Shown here: positions 18,966 to 29,400 of the stretch, one piece after another
Layout of the letters: each line of letters begins with the position of its first letter
Numbering within the stretch: the stretch's first letter is position 1
Notes under the pieces: generated by a model
Seen by the model: only the letters and a program-made list of their open reading frames with translations
The model's database searches: none
What the model was told of the DNA's origin: nothing
Assembly (NCBI RefSeq): GCF_018881855.1
Contig: NZ_JACVPN010000001.1
Span: 744,001 to 808,000 of the forward strand
Length of the DNA: 64,000 bases
Source: Polynucleobacter sp. MWH-Berg-3C6
Lineage (GTDB): Bacteria > Pseudomonadota > Gammaproteobacteria > Burkholderiales > Burkholderiaceae
Direction of reading: 5' to 3'
Position numbers and translations under genes: made by a program

Positions 18966-21152
18966 GTGAGTTCAGAAATTAACAGTTCATCAAATAATTC
19001 ATGGCCAGCAGTTCCAGAATCCAATCTGGACGCTTGGAAAAAGTCAGCCCAGAAGTCTGCACCTAATGGCGATGTTGAGAAGCTTGGATGGAATACGCCC
19101 GATGGTATCCAGCTGAAAGCACTTTACACATCTGCAGATACTGAAGGTTTGAACTATACAAATACCTTGCCGGGATTTGAGCCATTTGTACGTGGTCCGC
19201 AAGCAACCATGTATTCAGTTCGTCCTTGGACTATTCGTCAATACGCGGGCTTTTCAACTGCTCAAGAATCTAATGCGTTTTATCGCAAAGCATTGGCTGC
19301 TGGTGGTCAAGGCGTATCCGTTGCATTTGACTTGGCTACTCACCGTGGCTATGACTCAGATCATCCACGGGTGACTGGTGATGTAGGAAAAGCAGGCGTT
19401 GCAATCGATTCTGTTGAAGACATGAAGATTTTGTTTGATGGTATTCCGTTAGATAAAGTATCAGTTTCTATGACGATGAATGGGGCTGTGTTGCCCGTAC
19501 TAGCAGGCTACATCGTTGCTGGTGAGGAACAAGGTGTTAAGCAAGAGCAATTATCGGGAACAATTCAGAACGATATCCTGAAAGAGTTCATGGTGCGTAA
19601 TACCTATATTTATCCGCCTGAACCATCCATGCGCATTATTGGTGACATTATTGAGTACACCGCCAAGCATATGCCGAAATTTAATTCGATTTCCATTTCG
19701 GGTTATCACATGCAAGAAGCTGGTGCCAACCAAGTGTTGGAATTGGCATTCACGTTGGCAGACGGTAAAGAGTATGTCAAAACAGCCCTTGCAAAAGGGT
19801 TAGATGTTGATGGCTTTGCTGGGCGCTTGTCATTCTTCTTTGCGATTGGCATGAACTTCTATTTAGAAGTTGCTAAATTGCGCGCCGCAAGATTATTGTG
19901 GTGGCGCATCATGAAGTCCTTTGAGCCAAAGAATCCAAAGTCATTGATGTTACGTACGCATTGTCAAACCTCAGGTTGGTCATTAACAGAGCAAGACCCC
20001 TATAACAATGTCGTCAGAACGACTGTTGAAGCAATGGCGGCGGTATTTGGCGGCACTCAATCACTTCATACAAACTCATTTGATGAGGCAATTGCCTTGC
20101 CTTCCGAGTTTTCAAGCCGAATTGCTCGCAATACCCAATTGATTCTCCAAGAAGAAACCCATATCACCAGCGTGATTGATCCTTGGGCCGGTTCTTACAT
20201 GATGGAAAACCTCACTCAAGAGATGGCGGATAAGGCCTGGGCAATTATTCAAGAAGTTGATGCGATGGGCGGAATGACTAAGGCCGTTGAAAGTGGTTGG
20301 GCTAAATTGAAGATTGAAGCCTCTGCTGCTGAGAAGCAAGCCAAAATTGATTCTGGATCTGATGTGATTGTTGGTGTTAATAAATACAAACTTGAAAAAG
20401 AAGATCTAGTTGATGTTTTGATGATCGATAACGATCGTGTTCGAGAGGGTCAGGTAGCGCTCTTAAAAGAAATTAGAGCAAAGCGTGATAGTAAAAAAGT
20501 AGAGGCCGCATTAGAGGCATTAACCAAGGCTGCCGAGGACAACACAGGAAACTTGTTGGAGTTGGCTGTAAATGCGATTCGTTTACGTGCTACGGTTGGT
20601 GAAGTATCTGATGCATTGGAGAAAGTTTACGGGCGCCATCGCGCCGATACTCAAAAGGTGACCGGTGTGTACGCAGCTGCCTATGATTCAGCCGAAGGCT
20701 GGGAAAAACTCAAAGTAGAAATTGCGGGCTTTGCAAAAGATTTCGGTCGTCGCCCGCGCGTCATGATCGCTAAACTTGGTCAAGACGGACATGACCGTGG
20801 CGCGAAGGTGGTTGCAACCGCCTATGCAGACTTAGGCTTTGACGTTGATATCGGACCTTTGTTTCAAACTCCGGAAGAGTGCGCACGCCAAGCCATTGAG
20901 AACGATGTGCATGCCTTGGGCGTTTCAACTCTGGCAGCTGGTCATAAAACCTTAGTCCCCGCCATCATTGCTGAACTTAAAAAACAAGGCTCAGATGACA
21001 TCATCGTATTTGTGGGTGGCGTAATTCCAAGACAAGATTACGAGTTTCTCTATGAGGCAGGTGTGAAGGGTATTTACGGTCCAGGCACGCCAATCCCAGC
21101 TTCGGCTAAGGATGTGCTTGAGCAAATTCGTAAATCAGTAAAACCAGCCTAA
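18966..21152 (+). CDS. methylmalonyl-CoA mutase, adenosylcobalamin-dependent
   Basis: The enzyme interconverts methylmalonyl-CoA and succinyl-CoA, the last step of propionyl-CoA use through carboxylation. This 728-residue single-chain form has the TIM-barrel substrate domain ([37 protein letters not shown]) and a C-terminal B12-binding domain with DxHxxG (D607, H609, G612), the His being the lower cobalt ligand. The GTG at 18966 is chosen because AGGAG lies six bases upstream; an ATG 27 bases earlier is also in frame but lacks a good ribosome site. First gene of a five-gene operon. Confidence 0.96.
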   Translation: MSSEINSSSNNSWPAVPESNLDAWKKSAQKSAPNGDVEKLGWNTPDGIQLKALYTSADTEGLNYTNTLPGFEPFVRGPQATMYSVRPWTIRQYAGFSTAQESNAFYRKALAAGGQGVSVAFDLATHRGYDSDHPRVTGDVGKAGVAIDSVEDMKILFDGIPLDKVSVSMTMNGAVLPVLAGYIVAGEEQGVKQEQLSGTIQNDILKEFMVRNTYIYPPEPSMRIIGDIIEYTAKHMPKFNSISISGYHMQEAGANQVLELAFTLADGKEYVKTALAKGLDVDGFAGRLSFFFAIGMNFYLEVAKLRAARLLWWRIMKSFEPKNPKSLMLRTHCQTSGWSLTEQDPYNNVVRTTVEAMAAVFGGTQSLHTNSFDEAIALPSEFSSRIARNTQLILQEETHITSVIDPWAGSYMMENLTQEMADKAWAIIQEVDAMGGMTKAVESGWAKLKIEASAAEKQAKIDSGSDVIVGVNKYKLEKEDLVDVLMIDNDRVREGQVALLKEIRAKRDSKKVEAALEALTKAAEDNTGNLLELAVNAIRLRATVGEVSDALEKVYGRHRADTQKVTGVYAAAYDSAEGWEKLKVEIAGFAKDFGRRPRVMIAKLGQDGHDRGAKVVATAYADLGFDVDIGPLFQTPEECARQAIENDVHALGVSTLAAGHKTLVPAIIAELKKQGSDDIIVFVGGVIPRQDYEFLYEAGVKGIYGPGTPIPASAKDVLEQIRKSVKPA

Positions 21153-21167
21153 TCAGGAATACAGCGC

Positions 21168-22193
21168 ATGCTCGAAGCTGCTGATCAGGTTTTAGTAAAT
21201 GACCTCACTGGTGCACCATCGCTCAAGCAGCGACGTGCATTAGCTAAGATCATTACTTTGCTTGAATCTACCCGCTTAGATCACCGTAAGCGTGCTGATG
21301 AAGTGCTGAATAGCCTTCTTCCCAAGACAGGCAAATCATTTCGTTTAGGTATTTCTGGGGTTCCGGGCGTGGGTAAATCTACGCTGATCGAAACGCTCGG
21401 TTTGTACTTGATTGAAAAAGGACATCGTGTTGCTGTGATGGCCATTGATCCGTCCTCCAGCTTGTCAGGCGGATCTATTCTGGGTGATAAAACCCGCATG
21501 GAGCGCCTCTCTGTTTTAGAAGGCGCCTTCATCAGGCCAAGTCCATCTTCCGGAACCTTGGGTGGCGTTGCAGAAAAAACCCGTGAGGCTATGTTAGTTG
21601 CTGAGGCTGCCGGTTTTGACGTCATCATCGTAGAAACCGTTGGCGTAGGACAAAGTGAAATTGCAGTTGCGGGCATGACAGATATGTTCTTGCTATTGCA
21701 ATTACCCAATGCGGGAGATGATCTACAGGCTATCAAAAAAGGCGTGATGGAGATTGCGGATTTGATTGCTATTAATAAGGTAGATATTGATCCAGATGCA
21801 GCAATGCGTGCGCAATTATTTATCACGAGCTCTTTGCGTCTATTGGGTTTTCAGGGGAATCCCGATCACGCCTCATATGATCAAGAGTTTTGGCATCCAA
21901 CCGTGATCACTCTGAGTGCTCTGGAGGGCAAGGGCTTACCAGAGCTATGGGAAAAAGTAAGTCATTTTGAAAAACTACAAAGAGCAAATGGCAAATTTGA
22001 ATCCCGTCGCAAACAGCAGGCGGGAGCTTGGATGTGGGATCGCATTGATGCCGGTCTTAAGACTGCATTTAGAAACAATGCGGCAGTGCAAGAGCTATTA
22101 CCAATCTTAAGCGCACAAGTAAATCAAGGAACTATGGCAGCTTCAGTGGCGGCAAGACGCTTACTAGAATCCATGGGGCATGAATTTTTCTAA
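21168..22193 (+). CDS. meaB: methylmalonyl-CoA mutase-associated GTPase MeaB
   Basis: MeaB is a G3E-family GTPase that gates cobalamin loading and protects the mutase from inactivation. The 341-residue protein has a P-loop GVPGVGKST (64-72), a switch region with VETVGVGQSE, and INKVDID as the guanine-specificity NKxD. Older annotations call this family ArgK. It directly follows the mutase with 15 bases between, as expected for a dedicated chaperone. Confidence 0.95.
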   Translation: MLEAADQVLVNDLTGAPSLKQRRALAKIITLLESTRLDHRKRADEVLNSLLPKTGKSFRLGISGVPGVGKSTLIETLGLYLIEKGHRVAVMAIDPSSSLSGGSILGDKTRMERLSVLEGAFIRPSPSSGTLGGVAEKTREAMLVAEAAGFDVIIVETVGVGQSEIAVAGMTDMFLLLQLPNAGDDLQAIKKGVMEIADLIAINKVDIDPDAAMRAQLFITSSLRLLGFQGNPDHASYDQEFWHPTVITLSALEGKGLPELWEKVSHFEKLQRANGKFESRRKQQAGAWMWDRIDAGLKTAFRNNAAVQELLPILSAQVNQGTMAASVAARRLLESMGHEFF

Positions 22194-22203
22194 GGAGTAG
22201 GAA

Positions 22204-23736
22204 ATGAAGGAAATCATTCAACAACTGGAAGCGAAGCGCGAGCTTGCCCGATTGGGTGGTGGGCAAAAGCGTATTCAAGCACAGCATTCCAAGGGAAAAT
22301 TAACAGCCCGCGAGCGTATTGAGCTACTACTTGATGCCGGCACTTTCGAAGAGTGGGATATGTTCGTGGAGCATCGTTGCCATGATTTCGGAATGGCTGA
22401 TCAAACTGTGCCAGGTGATGGCGTAGTTACCGGCTATGGAATGATTAACGGCCGCTTGGTATTTGTGTTCTCACAAGACTTCACTGTTTTAGGTGGATCT
22501 TTGTCGGAGGCGCATGCAGAGAAGATTTGCAAAATCATGGATCAAGCTCTCAAGGTTGGGGCGCCTGTGATTGGCTTGAATGACTCAGGTGGTGCCCGTA
22601 TTCAGGAGGGCGTTGCCTCATTGGGTGGCTATGCAGAGATTTTCCAGCGCAACGTTACCGCTTCCGGTGTGATTCCCCAGATTTCTCTAATCATGGGTCC
22701 ATCTGCTGGAGGTGCCGTGTATTCGCCTGCATTGACTGATTTCATCTTTATGGTGAAAGACAGCTCTTATATGTTTGTTACTGGCCCTGAGGTTGTTAAG
22801 ACGGTTACGCATGAGGATGTTACTGCTGAAGAGCTAGGCGGAGCGGTAACGCATTCAACCGTTTCTGGGGTATGCGACTTGGCATTTGACAATGACGTTG
22901 ATGCCATCATGATGTTACGTCGTTTTTTCAATTACTTGCCACTCTCGAATCGCGAAAAGCCACCATTGATCAAAGGTGCCAACCGTAACGAAGAGTTTGA
23001 CTTTTCATTAGATACATTAGTGCCATCGAATCCGAATCAGCCGTACGATATGAAAGAGTTGATTGAGAAGATTGTTGATGACGGTGAGTTTTTTGAGTTG
23101 CAACCTGACTATGCCAAGAACATTGTGATTGGTTTTGCCCGAATGGAAGGTCGCTCTATCGGCATCGTAGCTAATCAACCATTAGTCTTGGCGGGTTGTT
23201 TAGATATCAAAGCATCCATTAAGGCGGCCCGATTTGTGCGCTTTTGTGATGCCTTTAACATTCCAGTCGTTACTTTGGTGGATGTTCCAGGCTTTATGCC
23301 AGGGACTGCACAAGAGTACGGCGGCATTATTAAGCACGGTGCAAAACTGCTCTATGCCTATGCTGATTGCACAGTGCCTAAAGTGACTTTGATTACGCGT
23401 AAGGCTTACGGTGGTGCCTATGACGTGATGGCCTCTAAACACTTGCGTGGAGATGTCAACTTTGCTTGGCCATCTGCGGAGATCGCAGTGATGGGGCCTA
23501 AAGGCGCAGTTGAGATTATCTTCCGCGAAGAGAAATCTGACCCAGCGAAGATTGCAGCTCGCGAAGCTGAATACAAATCAAAGTTTGCAAATCCATTTGT
23601 AGCTGGACGTCGTGGCTATATTGATGACGTTATCTTGCCCCACGAAACACGTAAGCGCATTGCACGCTCTTTAGCGATGTTGAAAGATAAAGACTTGAAG
23701 AATCCTGCCCGTAAACACGGCAATATTCCTCTGTAA
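22204..23736 (+). CDS. pccB: propionyl-CoA carboxylase, beta (carboxyltransferase) subunit
   Basis: This subunit transfers the carboxyl group from biotin to propionyl-CoA, giving methylmalonyl-CoA. The 510-residue protein has both crotonase-like carboxyltransferase halves. [24 protein letters not shown] and [16 protein letters not shown] form the oxyanion holes of the first half, and [23 protein letters not shown] with [10 protein letters not shown] those of the second. Length and motifs match PccB. The paired alpha gene and the mutase make propionyl-CoA the likely substrate rather than acetyl- or methylcrotonyl-CoA. Confidence 0.93.
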   Translation: MKEIIQQLEAKRELARLGGGQKRIQAQHSKGKLTARERIELLLDAGTFEEWDMFVEHRCHDFGMADQTVPGDGVVTGYGMINGRLVFVFSQDFTVLGGSLSEAHAEKICKIMDQALKVGAPVIGLNDSGGARIQEGVASLGGYAEIFQRNVTASGVIPQISLIMGPSAGGAVYSPALTDFIFMVKDSSYMFVTGPEVVKTVTHEDVTAEELGGAVTHSTVSGVCDLAFDNDVDAIMMLRRFFNYLPLSNREKPPLIKGANRNEEFDFSLDTLVPSNPNQPYDMKELIEKIVDDGEFFELQPDYAKNIVIGFARMEGRSIGIVANQPLVLAGCLDIKASIKAARFVRFCDAFNIPVVTLVDVPGFMPGTAQEYGGIIKHGAKLLYAYADCTVPKVTLITRKAYGGAYDVMASKHLRGDVNFAWPSAEIAVMGPKGAVEIIFREEKSDPAKIAAREAEYKSKFANPFVAGRRGYIDDVILPHETRKRIARSLAMLKDKDLKNPARKHGNIPL

Positions 23737-23751
23737 AGGCGCAGATACATA

Positions 23752-25788
23752 ATGACTACGAAAATGTTCAAGAAAATTTTGATTGCTAACCGCGGTGAGA
23801 TTGCTTGCCGTGTAATGAGTACCGCTAAGAAGATGGGCATCAAGACTGTTGCCGTCTATTCAGAGGCTGATAAAGAGGCGCGTCACGTGCAATTGGCTGA
23901 TGAGGCTGTGTGCATAGGACCGGCACCTTCGCGTGAGTCCTACCTCGTGATGGATCGCATTATCCAGGCCTGTAAAGATACCGGGGCTGAAGCAGTTCAT
24001 CCGGGATATGGTTTTTTATCTGAGAATGAACAGTTCGCTAAACGCTGCGAAGAAGAAGGCATTGTCTTTATTGGCCCTAAATACCAATCTATTGCTGCCA
24101 TGGGTGACAAGATTGCTTCAAAAAAGCTAGCGCTGGAAGCAAAGGTTAATACGATCCCCGGTCATAACGAGGCAATTGCCACAACTGATGAAGCGGTGAA
24201 GATCGCCCAAGGCATAGGCTACCCAGTCATGATCAAGGCATCTGCTGGCGGCGGCGGCAAAGGTCTACGCGTTGCATTTAATGATAAAGAGGCAGCCGAA
24301 GGTTTTGCTGCTTGTAAAACTGAGGCAATGAATAGCTTTGGTGATGATCGTATCTTTATTGAGAAGTTTGTTGAAGGTCCACGTCATATTGAAATTCAGG
24401 TATTAGGCGATTCACATGGCAATGTGGTGTATCTCAATGAGCGCGATTGCTCGATTCAACGTCGTCATCAGAAGGTGATCGAAGAGGCGCCATCTCCGTT
24501 TATTGACCCCGTCACCCGCAAAGCAATGGGTGAGCAAGCAGTTGCTTTGGCTAGAGCGGTGAACTATCAATCTGCGGGTACTGTTGAGTTTGTAGTTGGT
24601 AAAGATAAGTCTTTCTATTTTCTGGAGATGAACACCCGATTACAAGTTGAACATCCCGTAACGGAATCTATTACCGGTCTTGATCTGGTTGAGCAGATGA
24701 TTCGTGTAGCCGCCGGTGAAAAGCTCGCATTTAAACAAGTAGATGTGAAGTTGGATGGTTGGTCAATGGAATGCCGTATCAATGCGGACGACCCATTTCG
24801 TAATTTCTTACCCTCAACTGGGCGTTTAGTTAAATACAGACCACCTGAATCGATCAATGGTGTACGTGTAGATACTGGCGTGTATGAGGGTGGTGAGATC
24901 CCCATGTACTACGACTCGATGATTGCTAAGTTGATTGTTCATGGCAAGGATCGTGCAGAAGCGATTGAGAAAATGCGCTCAGCCTTGAATGATTTTGTGA
25001 TTCGTGGCATTCATTCGAATATTCCATTCCAAGCAGCCCTCTTGCAGCACCCACGATTTGTTAATGGCGATTTCACAACGGGGTTTATTGCCGAAGAGTA
25101 TCCAGAAGGCTTCAAAAAATATTCTGTTCAGCCTACAGATCCCAAGCGCCTAGCTGCATTAGCTGCGTTCATGCGTTATCGCTACCTAGAGCATATCAAG
25201 ATGATCGATGGTCAGTTAGCTGGCCATGAAATGATTATTGCGAAAAAGTTTGTAGTGGTTACCGGTATTAAATCCGGATCTATGAACGATCCAGTAGAAG
25301 TGCCCATCCGCGTTGAGTTGAAGGATGGAATCTATTCCGTATACATCGATGAGGCCGATGACGTAAGTCGTTACGACATTGTGAGCGATTGGCGTCCAGG
25401 ACAAATTTGCCTGAATGCAACCATTAATGGCACTCATAAAATCACCGCACAAGTAGAGCGCCGTGGCGTGCGCTATGTGCTGGTTCTCGATGGCGCCCAT
25501 TATGAATGTATGGTGCTCAGTCCATTAGGTGCAGAGTTGCAACGCCGTATGCCTGTGAAGCTTCCGCCTGATACCTCTAAGTTGGTGATGTCACCGATGC
25601 CTGGTCTTTTAACAAGGATTGCTGTTAAAGCTGGTGATGTAGTAACGGCCGGTCAAAAACTCGCATCTATCGAAGCCATGAAAATGGAAAATACGATCTC
25701 AGCAATGCAGGATGGTGTTGTAGCGGAGATATGTGCCAAAGAAGGTGATAGCTTGGCAGTTGATCAACTTATCATTCGTTTTGAATAG
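23752..25788 (+). CDS. pccA: propionyl-CoA carboxylase, alpha subunit (biotin carboxylase and biotin carrier)
   Basis: The alpha subunit carboxylates its own biotin with bicarbonate and ATP. Biotin carboxylase occupies about residues 5-450 ([17 protein letters not shown]-grasp loop [24 protein letters not shown]), a BT linker domain follows, and the biotinyl domain ends the protein with biotin-accepting Lys644 in EAMKMEN. The 678-residue length is typical of PccA. The second in-frame ATG four codons in could also be the start. It lies 15 bases after pccB. Confidence 0.94.
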   Translation: MTTKMFKKILIANRGEIACRVMSTAKKMGIKTVAVYSEADKEARHVQLADEAVCIGPAPSRESYLVMDRIIQACKDTGAEAVHPGYGFLSENEQFAKRCEEEGIVFIGPKYQSIAAMGDKIASKKLALEAKVNTIPGHNEAIATTDEAVKIAQGIGYPVMIKASAGGGGKGLRVAFNDKEAAEGFAACKTEAMNSFGDDRIFIEKFVEGPRHIEIQVLGDSHGNVVYLNERDCSIQRRHQKVIEEAPSPFIDPVTRKAMGEQAVALARAVNYQSAGTVEFVVGKDKSFYFLEMNTRLQVEHPVTESITGLDLVEQMIRVAAGEKLAFKQVDVKLDGWSMECRINADDPFRNFLPSTGRLVKYRPPESINGVRVDTGVYEGGEIPMYYDSMIAKLIVHGKDRAEAIEKMRSALNDFVIRGIHSNIPFQAALLQHPRFVNGDFTTGFIAEEYPEGFKKYSVQPTDPKRLAALAAFMRYRYLEHIKMIDGQLAGHEMIIAKKFVVVTGIKSGSMNDPVEVPIRVELKDGIYSVYIDEADDVSRYDIVSDWRPGQICLNATINGTHKITAQVERRGVRYVLVLDGAHYECMVLSPLGAELQRRMPVKLPPDTSKLVMSPMPGLLTRIAVKAGDVVTAGQKLASIEAMKMENTISAMQDGVVAEICAKEGDSLAVDQLIIRFE

Positions 25789-25793
25789 GGGGC

Positions 25794-26264
25794 ATGATGT
25801 CGCCTAAACCATTTAAAATTTTGGGCATTCAACAAATTGCCATTGGTGGTGAAAACAAAGATCGCCTCAAGAAGTTGTGGGTTGATATGCTGGGCTTTGA
25901 ATATAAAAGCACCTTTGTCTCTGAACGTGAAAACGTGGATGAAGATATTTGCGCAATTGGCAAAGGGGTCCATGAGATTGAAGTAGATCTAATGCAACCC
26001 TTTGATATTGAAAAGAAGCCTGCAGTTCATCAGACCCCTTTAAATCATATTGGCTTATGGGTGGATGACTTACCTAAGGCGGTTGAATGGCTTTCTGCCA
26101 ACGGTCTGCGCTTTGCTCCTGGTGGCATACGCAAAGGAGCGGCTGGCTATGACATCACTTTTGTGCACCCAAAGGGTAATGATGAGTTTCCCATCAGCGG
26201 TGAAGGTGTCTTGATTGAGCTGGTTCAAGCTCCTCCTGAGGTGATTGCAGGATTAGGTTCATAA
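25794..26264 (+). CDS. VOC-superfamily protein, probable methylmalonyl-CoA epimerase role
   Basis: A 156-residue glyoxalase-fold protein with two betaalphabetabetabeta modules. By position at the end of the mutase/carboxylase operon it would supply the epimerase step between (S)- and (R)-methylmalonyl-CoA. In classical epimerases the first metal ligand is a His in a DHVAIAV-like strand; here that strand reads IQQIAIG, with Gln14 at that place. The later ligands seem present (His in LNHIGLWV, Glu in VLIELVQ). It may be a divergent epimerase or a related lyase. Two adjacent ATGs follow an AGGGGG ribosome site. Confidence 0.7.
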   Translation: MMSPKPFKILGIQQIAIGGENKDRLKKLWVDMLGFEYKSTFVSERENVDEDICAIGKGVHEIEVDLMQPFDIEKKPAVHQTPLNHIGLWVDDLPKAVEWLSANGLRFAPGGIRKGAAGYDITFVHPKGNDEFPISGEGVLIELVQAPPEVIAGLGS

Positions 26265-26297
26265 TTTGGCTTTTCAAGCAAATCAAAAGAGTTCGAA

Positions 26298-27026
26298 TTG
26301 ACCCGCATACTGGCCATCGACACCTCAACAGCTTGGTGTTCGGTGGCTTTATCCTTAGGTGACCAAATACCATTACTCCGACACGAGTTGGTATCGGCTG
26401 GCGCTAGCCAACTAGTTTTACCCTGGGTAGAGAGTCTTTTGCAGCAAGCAAATCTGAAGTTAAGCGATCTTGATGCGATTGCAGTAGGCATTGGTCCCGG
26501 TGCATTTACGGGTGTGAGGCTTGGCGTAGCGGCAGTACAAGGCTTGGCTATTTCTTGTGATTTGCCTGTATTGCCGGTATCTAGTTTGGATGCCATAGCA
26601 GCACAACTCATTAAAGAAAATGCTTTTAAGCAAGCCAATCCTAAAACCTTCTCCATTGCAATAGATGCTCGTATGGAGGAGATTTACTGGGCAAAATATG
26701 ATTCTCCAACAGAAATTCATGGTTTAGCAAAACGGATTGGCGATATTCACCTCTCAAAACCAGAAGAATTAGATCTCGAAGGCATTGATTTTTTAGCGGG
26801 TAGCGCCATTAATGCCTTCGGCGATCGATTATTTGCCAATACAAAAATACCTCTGACTATCAATGCTTTGGATGCAGCAATCCATTTGACCGCTATTGGC
26901 ATCTTGGATTGCGCTCAGAATCAATGGAAAGAAGGTTGCCAAATTAACGTTCGCTCACTTGAGCCGCTCTATGTGCGCGACAAGGTAGCTCTCACTACAC
27001 AAGAGCGACTGGAGGCATTTAAATAA
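26298..27026 (+). CDS. tsaB: tRNA threonylcarbamoyladenosine biosynthesis protein TsaB
   Basis: TsaB is the dimerisation partner of TsaD in making t6A37 on tRNAs reading ANN codons. The 242-residue ASKHA-fold protein begins ILAIDTSTAWCSVAL and has the GIGPGAFTGVRLGVAAVQGLA signature. It starts with TTG behind AAAGAG. The stop overlaps the rimI start as TAATG, so the genes are translated together. Confidence 0.93.
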   Translation: MTRILAIDTSTAWCSVALSLGDQIPLLRHELVSAGASQLVLPWVESLLQQANLKLSDLDAIAVGIGPGAFTGVRLGVAAVQGLAISCDLPVLPVSSLDAIAAQLIKENAFKQANPKTFSIAIDARMEEIYWAKYDSPTEIHGLAKRIGDIHLSKPEELDLEGIDFLAGSAINAFGDRLFANTKIPLTINALDAAIHLTAIGILDCAQNQWKEGCQINVRSLEPLYVRDKVALTTQERLEAFK

Positions 27027-27541
27027 TGTCCGAAGGCTCTGCTGAACTCTCATTTTTGCCAATGCAGACTGCAGATTTAAATGCTGTTTTAGAAATTGAA
27101 TCTGTTTCGCATCTGCATCCTTGGACCAGGGGAAATTTTTCAGACTCATTAGCGGCGGGGCATTGGGCCTATTGCATTCGTCCGCAGCTCGATCAAGCAA
27201 TTAAAGGGTCCTATTTAGATCCTGCGATCCTATGGGCCTATTGCATTTTATTTCCAGCTGTTGATGAGTTGCATTTACTGAACATTACGGTATCTCCGAA
27301 GCTGCGTAAGCTCGGCTTAGGCTCCAGAATGATGGCGGCAATTGAGGGTGTTGCTGCACAACAAAGTATTCCCAGAATTATTTTAGAGGTCAGACCCTCA
27401 AATGCCGCTGCAGTAAGCTTGTATCAAAAGCTTGGATACGAGCAAATTGGTATACGCAAAAACTACTATCCAGCTGATCCCAAATTGGGAGTGAGAGAGG
27501 ATGCGCTGGTAATGGCTAAATCGATTAAGCTAGAGCCATGA
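27026..27541 (+). CDS. rimI: ribosomal protein S18-alanine N-acetyltransferase RimI
   Basis: RimI acetylates the N-terminal Ala of ribosomal protein S18. The 171-residue GNAT protein contains the acetyl-CoA loop LRKLGLGSRMM and the strand LEVRPSNAAAVSLYQKLGYEQIGIRKNYY that is diagnostic of RimI. Pairing with tsaB is common across bacteria. It overlaps both neighbours (TAATG with tsaB, ATGA with the next gene). Confidence 0.93.
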   Translation: MSEGSAELSFLPMQTADLNAVLEIESVSHLHPWTRGNFSDSLAAGHWAYCIRPQLDQAIKGSYLDPAILWAYCILFPAVDELHLLNITVSPKLRKLGLGSRMMAAIEGVAAQQSIPRIILEVRPSNAAAVSLYQKLGYEQIGIRKNYYPADPKLGVREDALVMAKSIKLEP

Positions 27542-28035
27542 GCAATACACATTCCGCCTTTTTAAAAGAAATGGGCATTACCGAATGGTCTTCCAAAGAC
27601 GGGGCATACTCTAGCCCTGAAGCTTCGCCTTCAGTTGCTGAGAAAGCCTCCCAAGGGCATTGGTGGTTCTTTGGTGCGCAGCCACAGGGTGAGGCGCAAG
27701 TCCTGTTTCAAGGTGTGATTCGGGCCTTAGGACTTGGTCCACAAGAGTGGTCCTGGAAGAATGCTAGTGATGATTTGAAGCAACTGAATGCCCCAGATAG
27801 CGGATTACCAGTTGTTGCATTTGCTTTCGGGAGTGGCGTCGCTCAAAAAATCACTGGCGAGAAAGATGCCTTGCCCCAATTGCGCGAAACCATACTTGCT
27901 TTAAATAATGGGTCTGATGAAGAAATTCCAGTAATCGCTTCTTTTGACTTGGTTCAGCTAGTTGCTAAACCGAAAGATAAGGTCTTTCTCTGGCAGGATC
28001 TCTTGCTGGCACGGTCAGTACTACAAAATATTTAA
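27538..28035 (+). CDS. probable DNA polymerase III psi subunit (HolD-like)
   Basis: The 165-residue protein has no obvious enzyme motif. Its N-terminus FLKEMGITEWS parallels the LQQLGITQWS of E. coli psi, which binds the chi subunit. The middle segment GVIRALGLGPQEW matches the psi helix VLRALTVSPDQV, and the C-terminal LFLWQDLL-like helix (VFLWQDLLLARSVL) matches ALWQQI. In E. coli holD also overlaps rimI, and here the gene overlaps rimI as ATGA. In relatives this position may hold a family 4 uracil-DNA glycosylase with a similar N-terminus, but the glycosylase Fe-S cysteines are missing here. The assignment rests on these matches and on synteny. Confidence 0.6.
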   Translation: MSNTHSAFLKEMGITEWSSKDGAYSSPEASPSVAEKASQGHWWFFGAQPQGEAQVLFQGVIRALGLGPQEWSWKNASDDLKQLNAPDSGLPVVAFAFGSGVAQKITGEKDALPQLRETILALNNGSDEEIPVIASFDLVQLVAKPKDKVFLWQDLLLARSVLQNI

Positions 28036-29351
28036 TGTTTGTGTTCGCCGATCAGGTGCATTGAGTCATACTCAGCTTGATTTCTGGCATGGCGCTTGAT
28101 GACAAGCCACATGAGACCGCTGACAGCCAATCCAAAGCCGGTAATGACATAAGCGATCGGAACATCAAACCATATTAGTAATGAATACATTGCGAGCATC
28201 ATTAATACTGAAATATTTTCATTAAAGTTTTGGACTGCAATCGAGTGACCGGCAGACATTAGAACGTGACCCCGGTGCTGGAGTAGTGCATTCATCGGCA
28301 CAACAAAATAACCTGCAAGCCACCCAACAAGAATGAGCAAGATATAGGCAGGCAGCAAATTTAGACTAACTTGCATTTTGCCAATTGTCATAATCGTTGT
28401 GTTGGGTAGCATGTCAGAGTTGTAGACCGCCATGACGCAAACAACCAAGCCCATGATGACGCCGTAAGGAAGCACGTTTAAAGAATTGCGGAGTGGTACT
28501 CGACTAGCAGCCCAGACAGCACCACCGGCTACACCCACAGCCGATATGGCTTGAAGGATGGCGCCTTGCGATAGATTCATATGCAGAGCTACTTGCGCCC
28601 ACTTAATCACAATAAATTGCAGAGTAGCGCCAGCACCCCAGAATAATGTAGTTACTGCTAATGAGATTTGCCCTAAGCGATCATTCCATAAAGTCTTAAA
28701 GCAAACGGAAAAATCTTTGATGAGTTCAATTGGGTTTGCCTTTTGCGCAACATAGCGTGCCCCAGTATCTGGAATCTTGAGATTGATAATTGCAGCGATA
28801 ATGTAAATCATCATGATGATCATGATGGCGGATTCTGCAGGTGTATCGATACCGGTTTCTAAGCTGGGCATATCCCACGCCAAGAGACTTTCGGATACGG
28901 TGCTGCTAATTAAGACGCCACCCAATACGGTGCCCAAAATAATCGAGCCCACTGTCAGACCTTCGATCCAACCATTGGCAGCTACTAATTTTTCCGGCGG
29001 CAGAAGTTCAGTCAAAATTCCGTACTTTGCAGGAGAGTAGGCTGCGGCACCCAGGCCTACGATTGCATAGGCCAATAATGGGTGACTACCAAAAAGCATG
29101 ATCACACAACCGACAAACTTGATCGTATTGGTAATGAACATCACATTTCCCTTAGGGCGGGAGTCAGCAAAGGCTCCCACGAAGGCGGCAAGCACCACAT
29201 AGGACAATACAAAGAATAATTTCAGTAAAGGGGTCATCCAGGCCGGAGCATGGAGCTGGGCCAAAAGGGCGATTGCTGCGATCAGCAGAGCGTTATCAGC
29301 AAGCGACGAAAAAAATTGCGCCGCCATAATGATGTAAAAACTACGGTTCAT
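28032..29351 (-). CDS. lplT: lysophospholipid transporter LplT
   Basis: LplT flips lysophospholipids inward across the inner membrane for re-acylation. The 439-residue MFS protein starts FYIIMAAQFFSSLADNALLIAAIALL and contains AAYSPAKYGILTELLPPEKLVAANGWIEG, both strongly typical of LplT. The usual partner, the Aas acyltransferase, is not next to it. Its stop codon shares TTAA with that of the converging holD-like gene. Confidence 0.9.
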   Translation of the reverse strand: MNRSFYIIMAAQFFSSLADNALLIAAIALLAQLHAPAWMTPLLKLFFVLSYVVLAAFVGAFADSRPKGNVMFITNTIKFVGCVIMLFGSHPLLAYAIVGLGAAAYSPAKYGILTELLPPEKLVAANGWIEGLTVGSIILGTVLGGVLISSTVSESLLAWDMPSLETGIDTPAESAIMIIMMIYIIAAIINLKIPDTGARYVAQKANPIELIKDFSVCFKTLWNDRLGQISLAVTTLFWGAGATLQFIVIKWAQVALHMNLSQGAILQAISAVGVAGGAVWAASRVPLRNSLNVLPYGVIMGLVVCVMAVYNSDMLPNTTIMTIGKMQVSLNLLPAYILLILVGWLAGYFVVPMNALLQHRGHVLMSAGHSIAVQNFNENISVLMMLAMYSLLIWFDVPIAYVITGFGLAVSGLMWLVIKRHARNQAEYDSMHLIGEHKH

Positions 29352-29400
29352 TCGTACAATCTAGTCATTGATTAATTAAAACACGAAAGGAGGGGTGAAT

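Noticed and set aside
21281..21826. A 181-codon open frame antisense to meaB.
   Set aside because: It mirrors the meaB codon pattern; serine- and proline-rich translation with no domain. Shadow of a real gene.
26225..26656. A 143-codon open frame antisense to the start of tsaB.
   Set aside because: Overlaps the well-supported tsaB start and the VOC gene end; composition is typical of an antisense frame.
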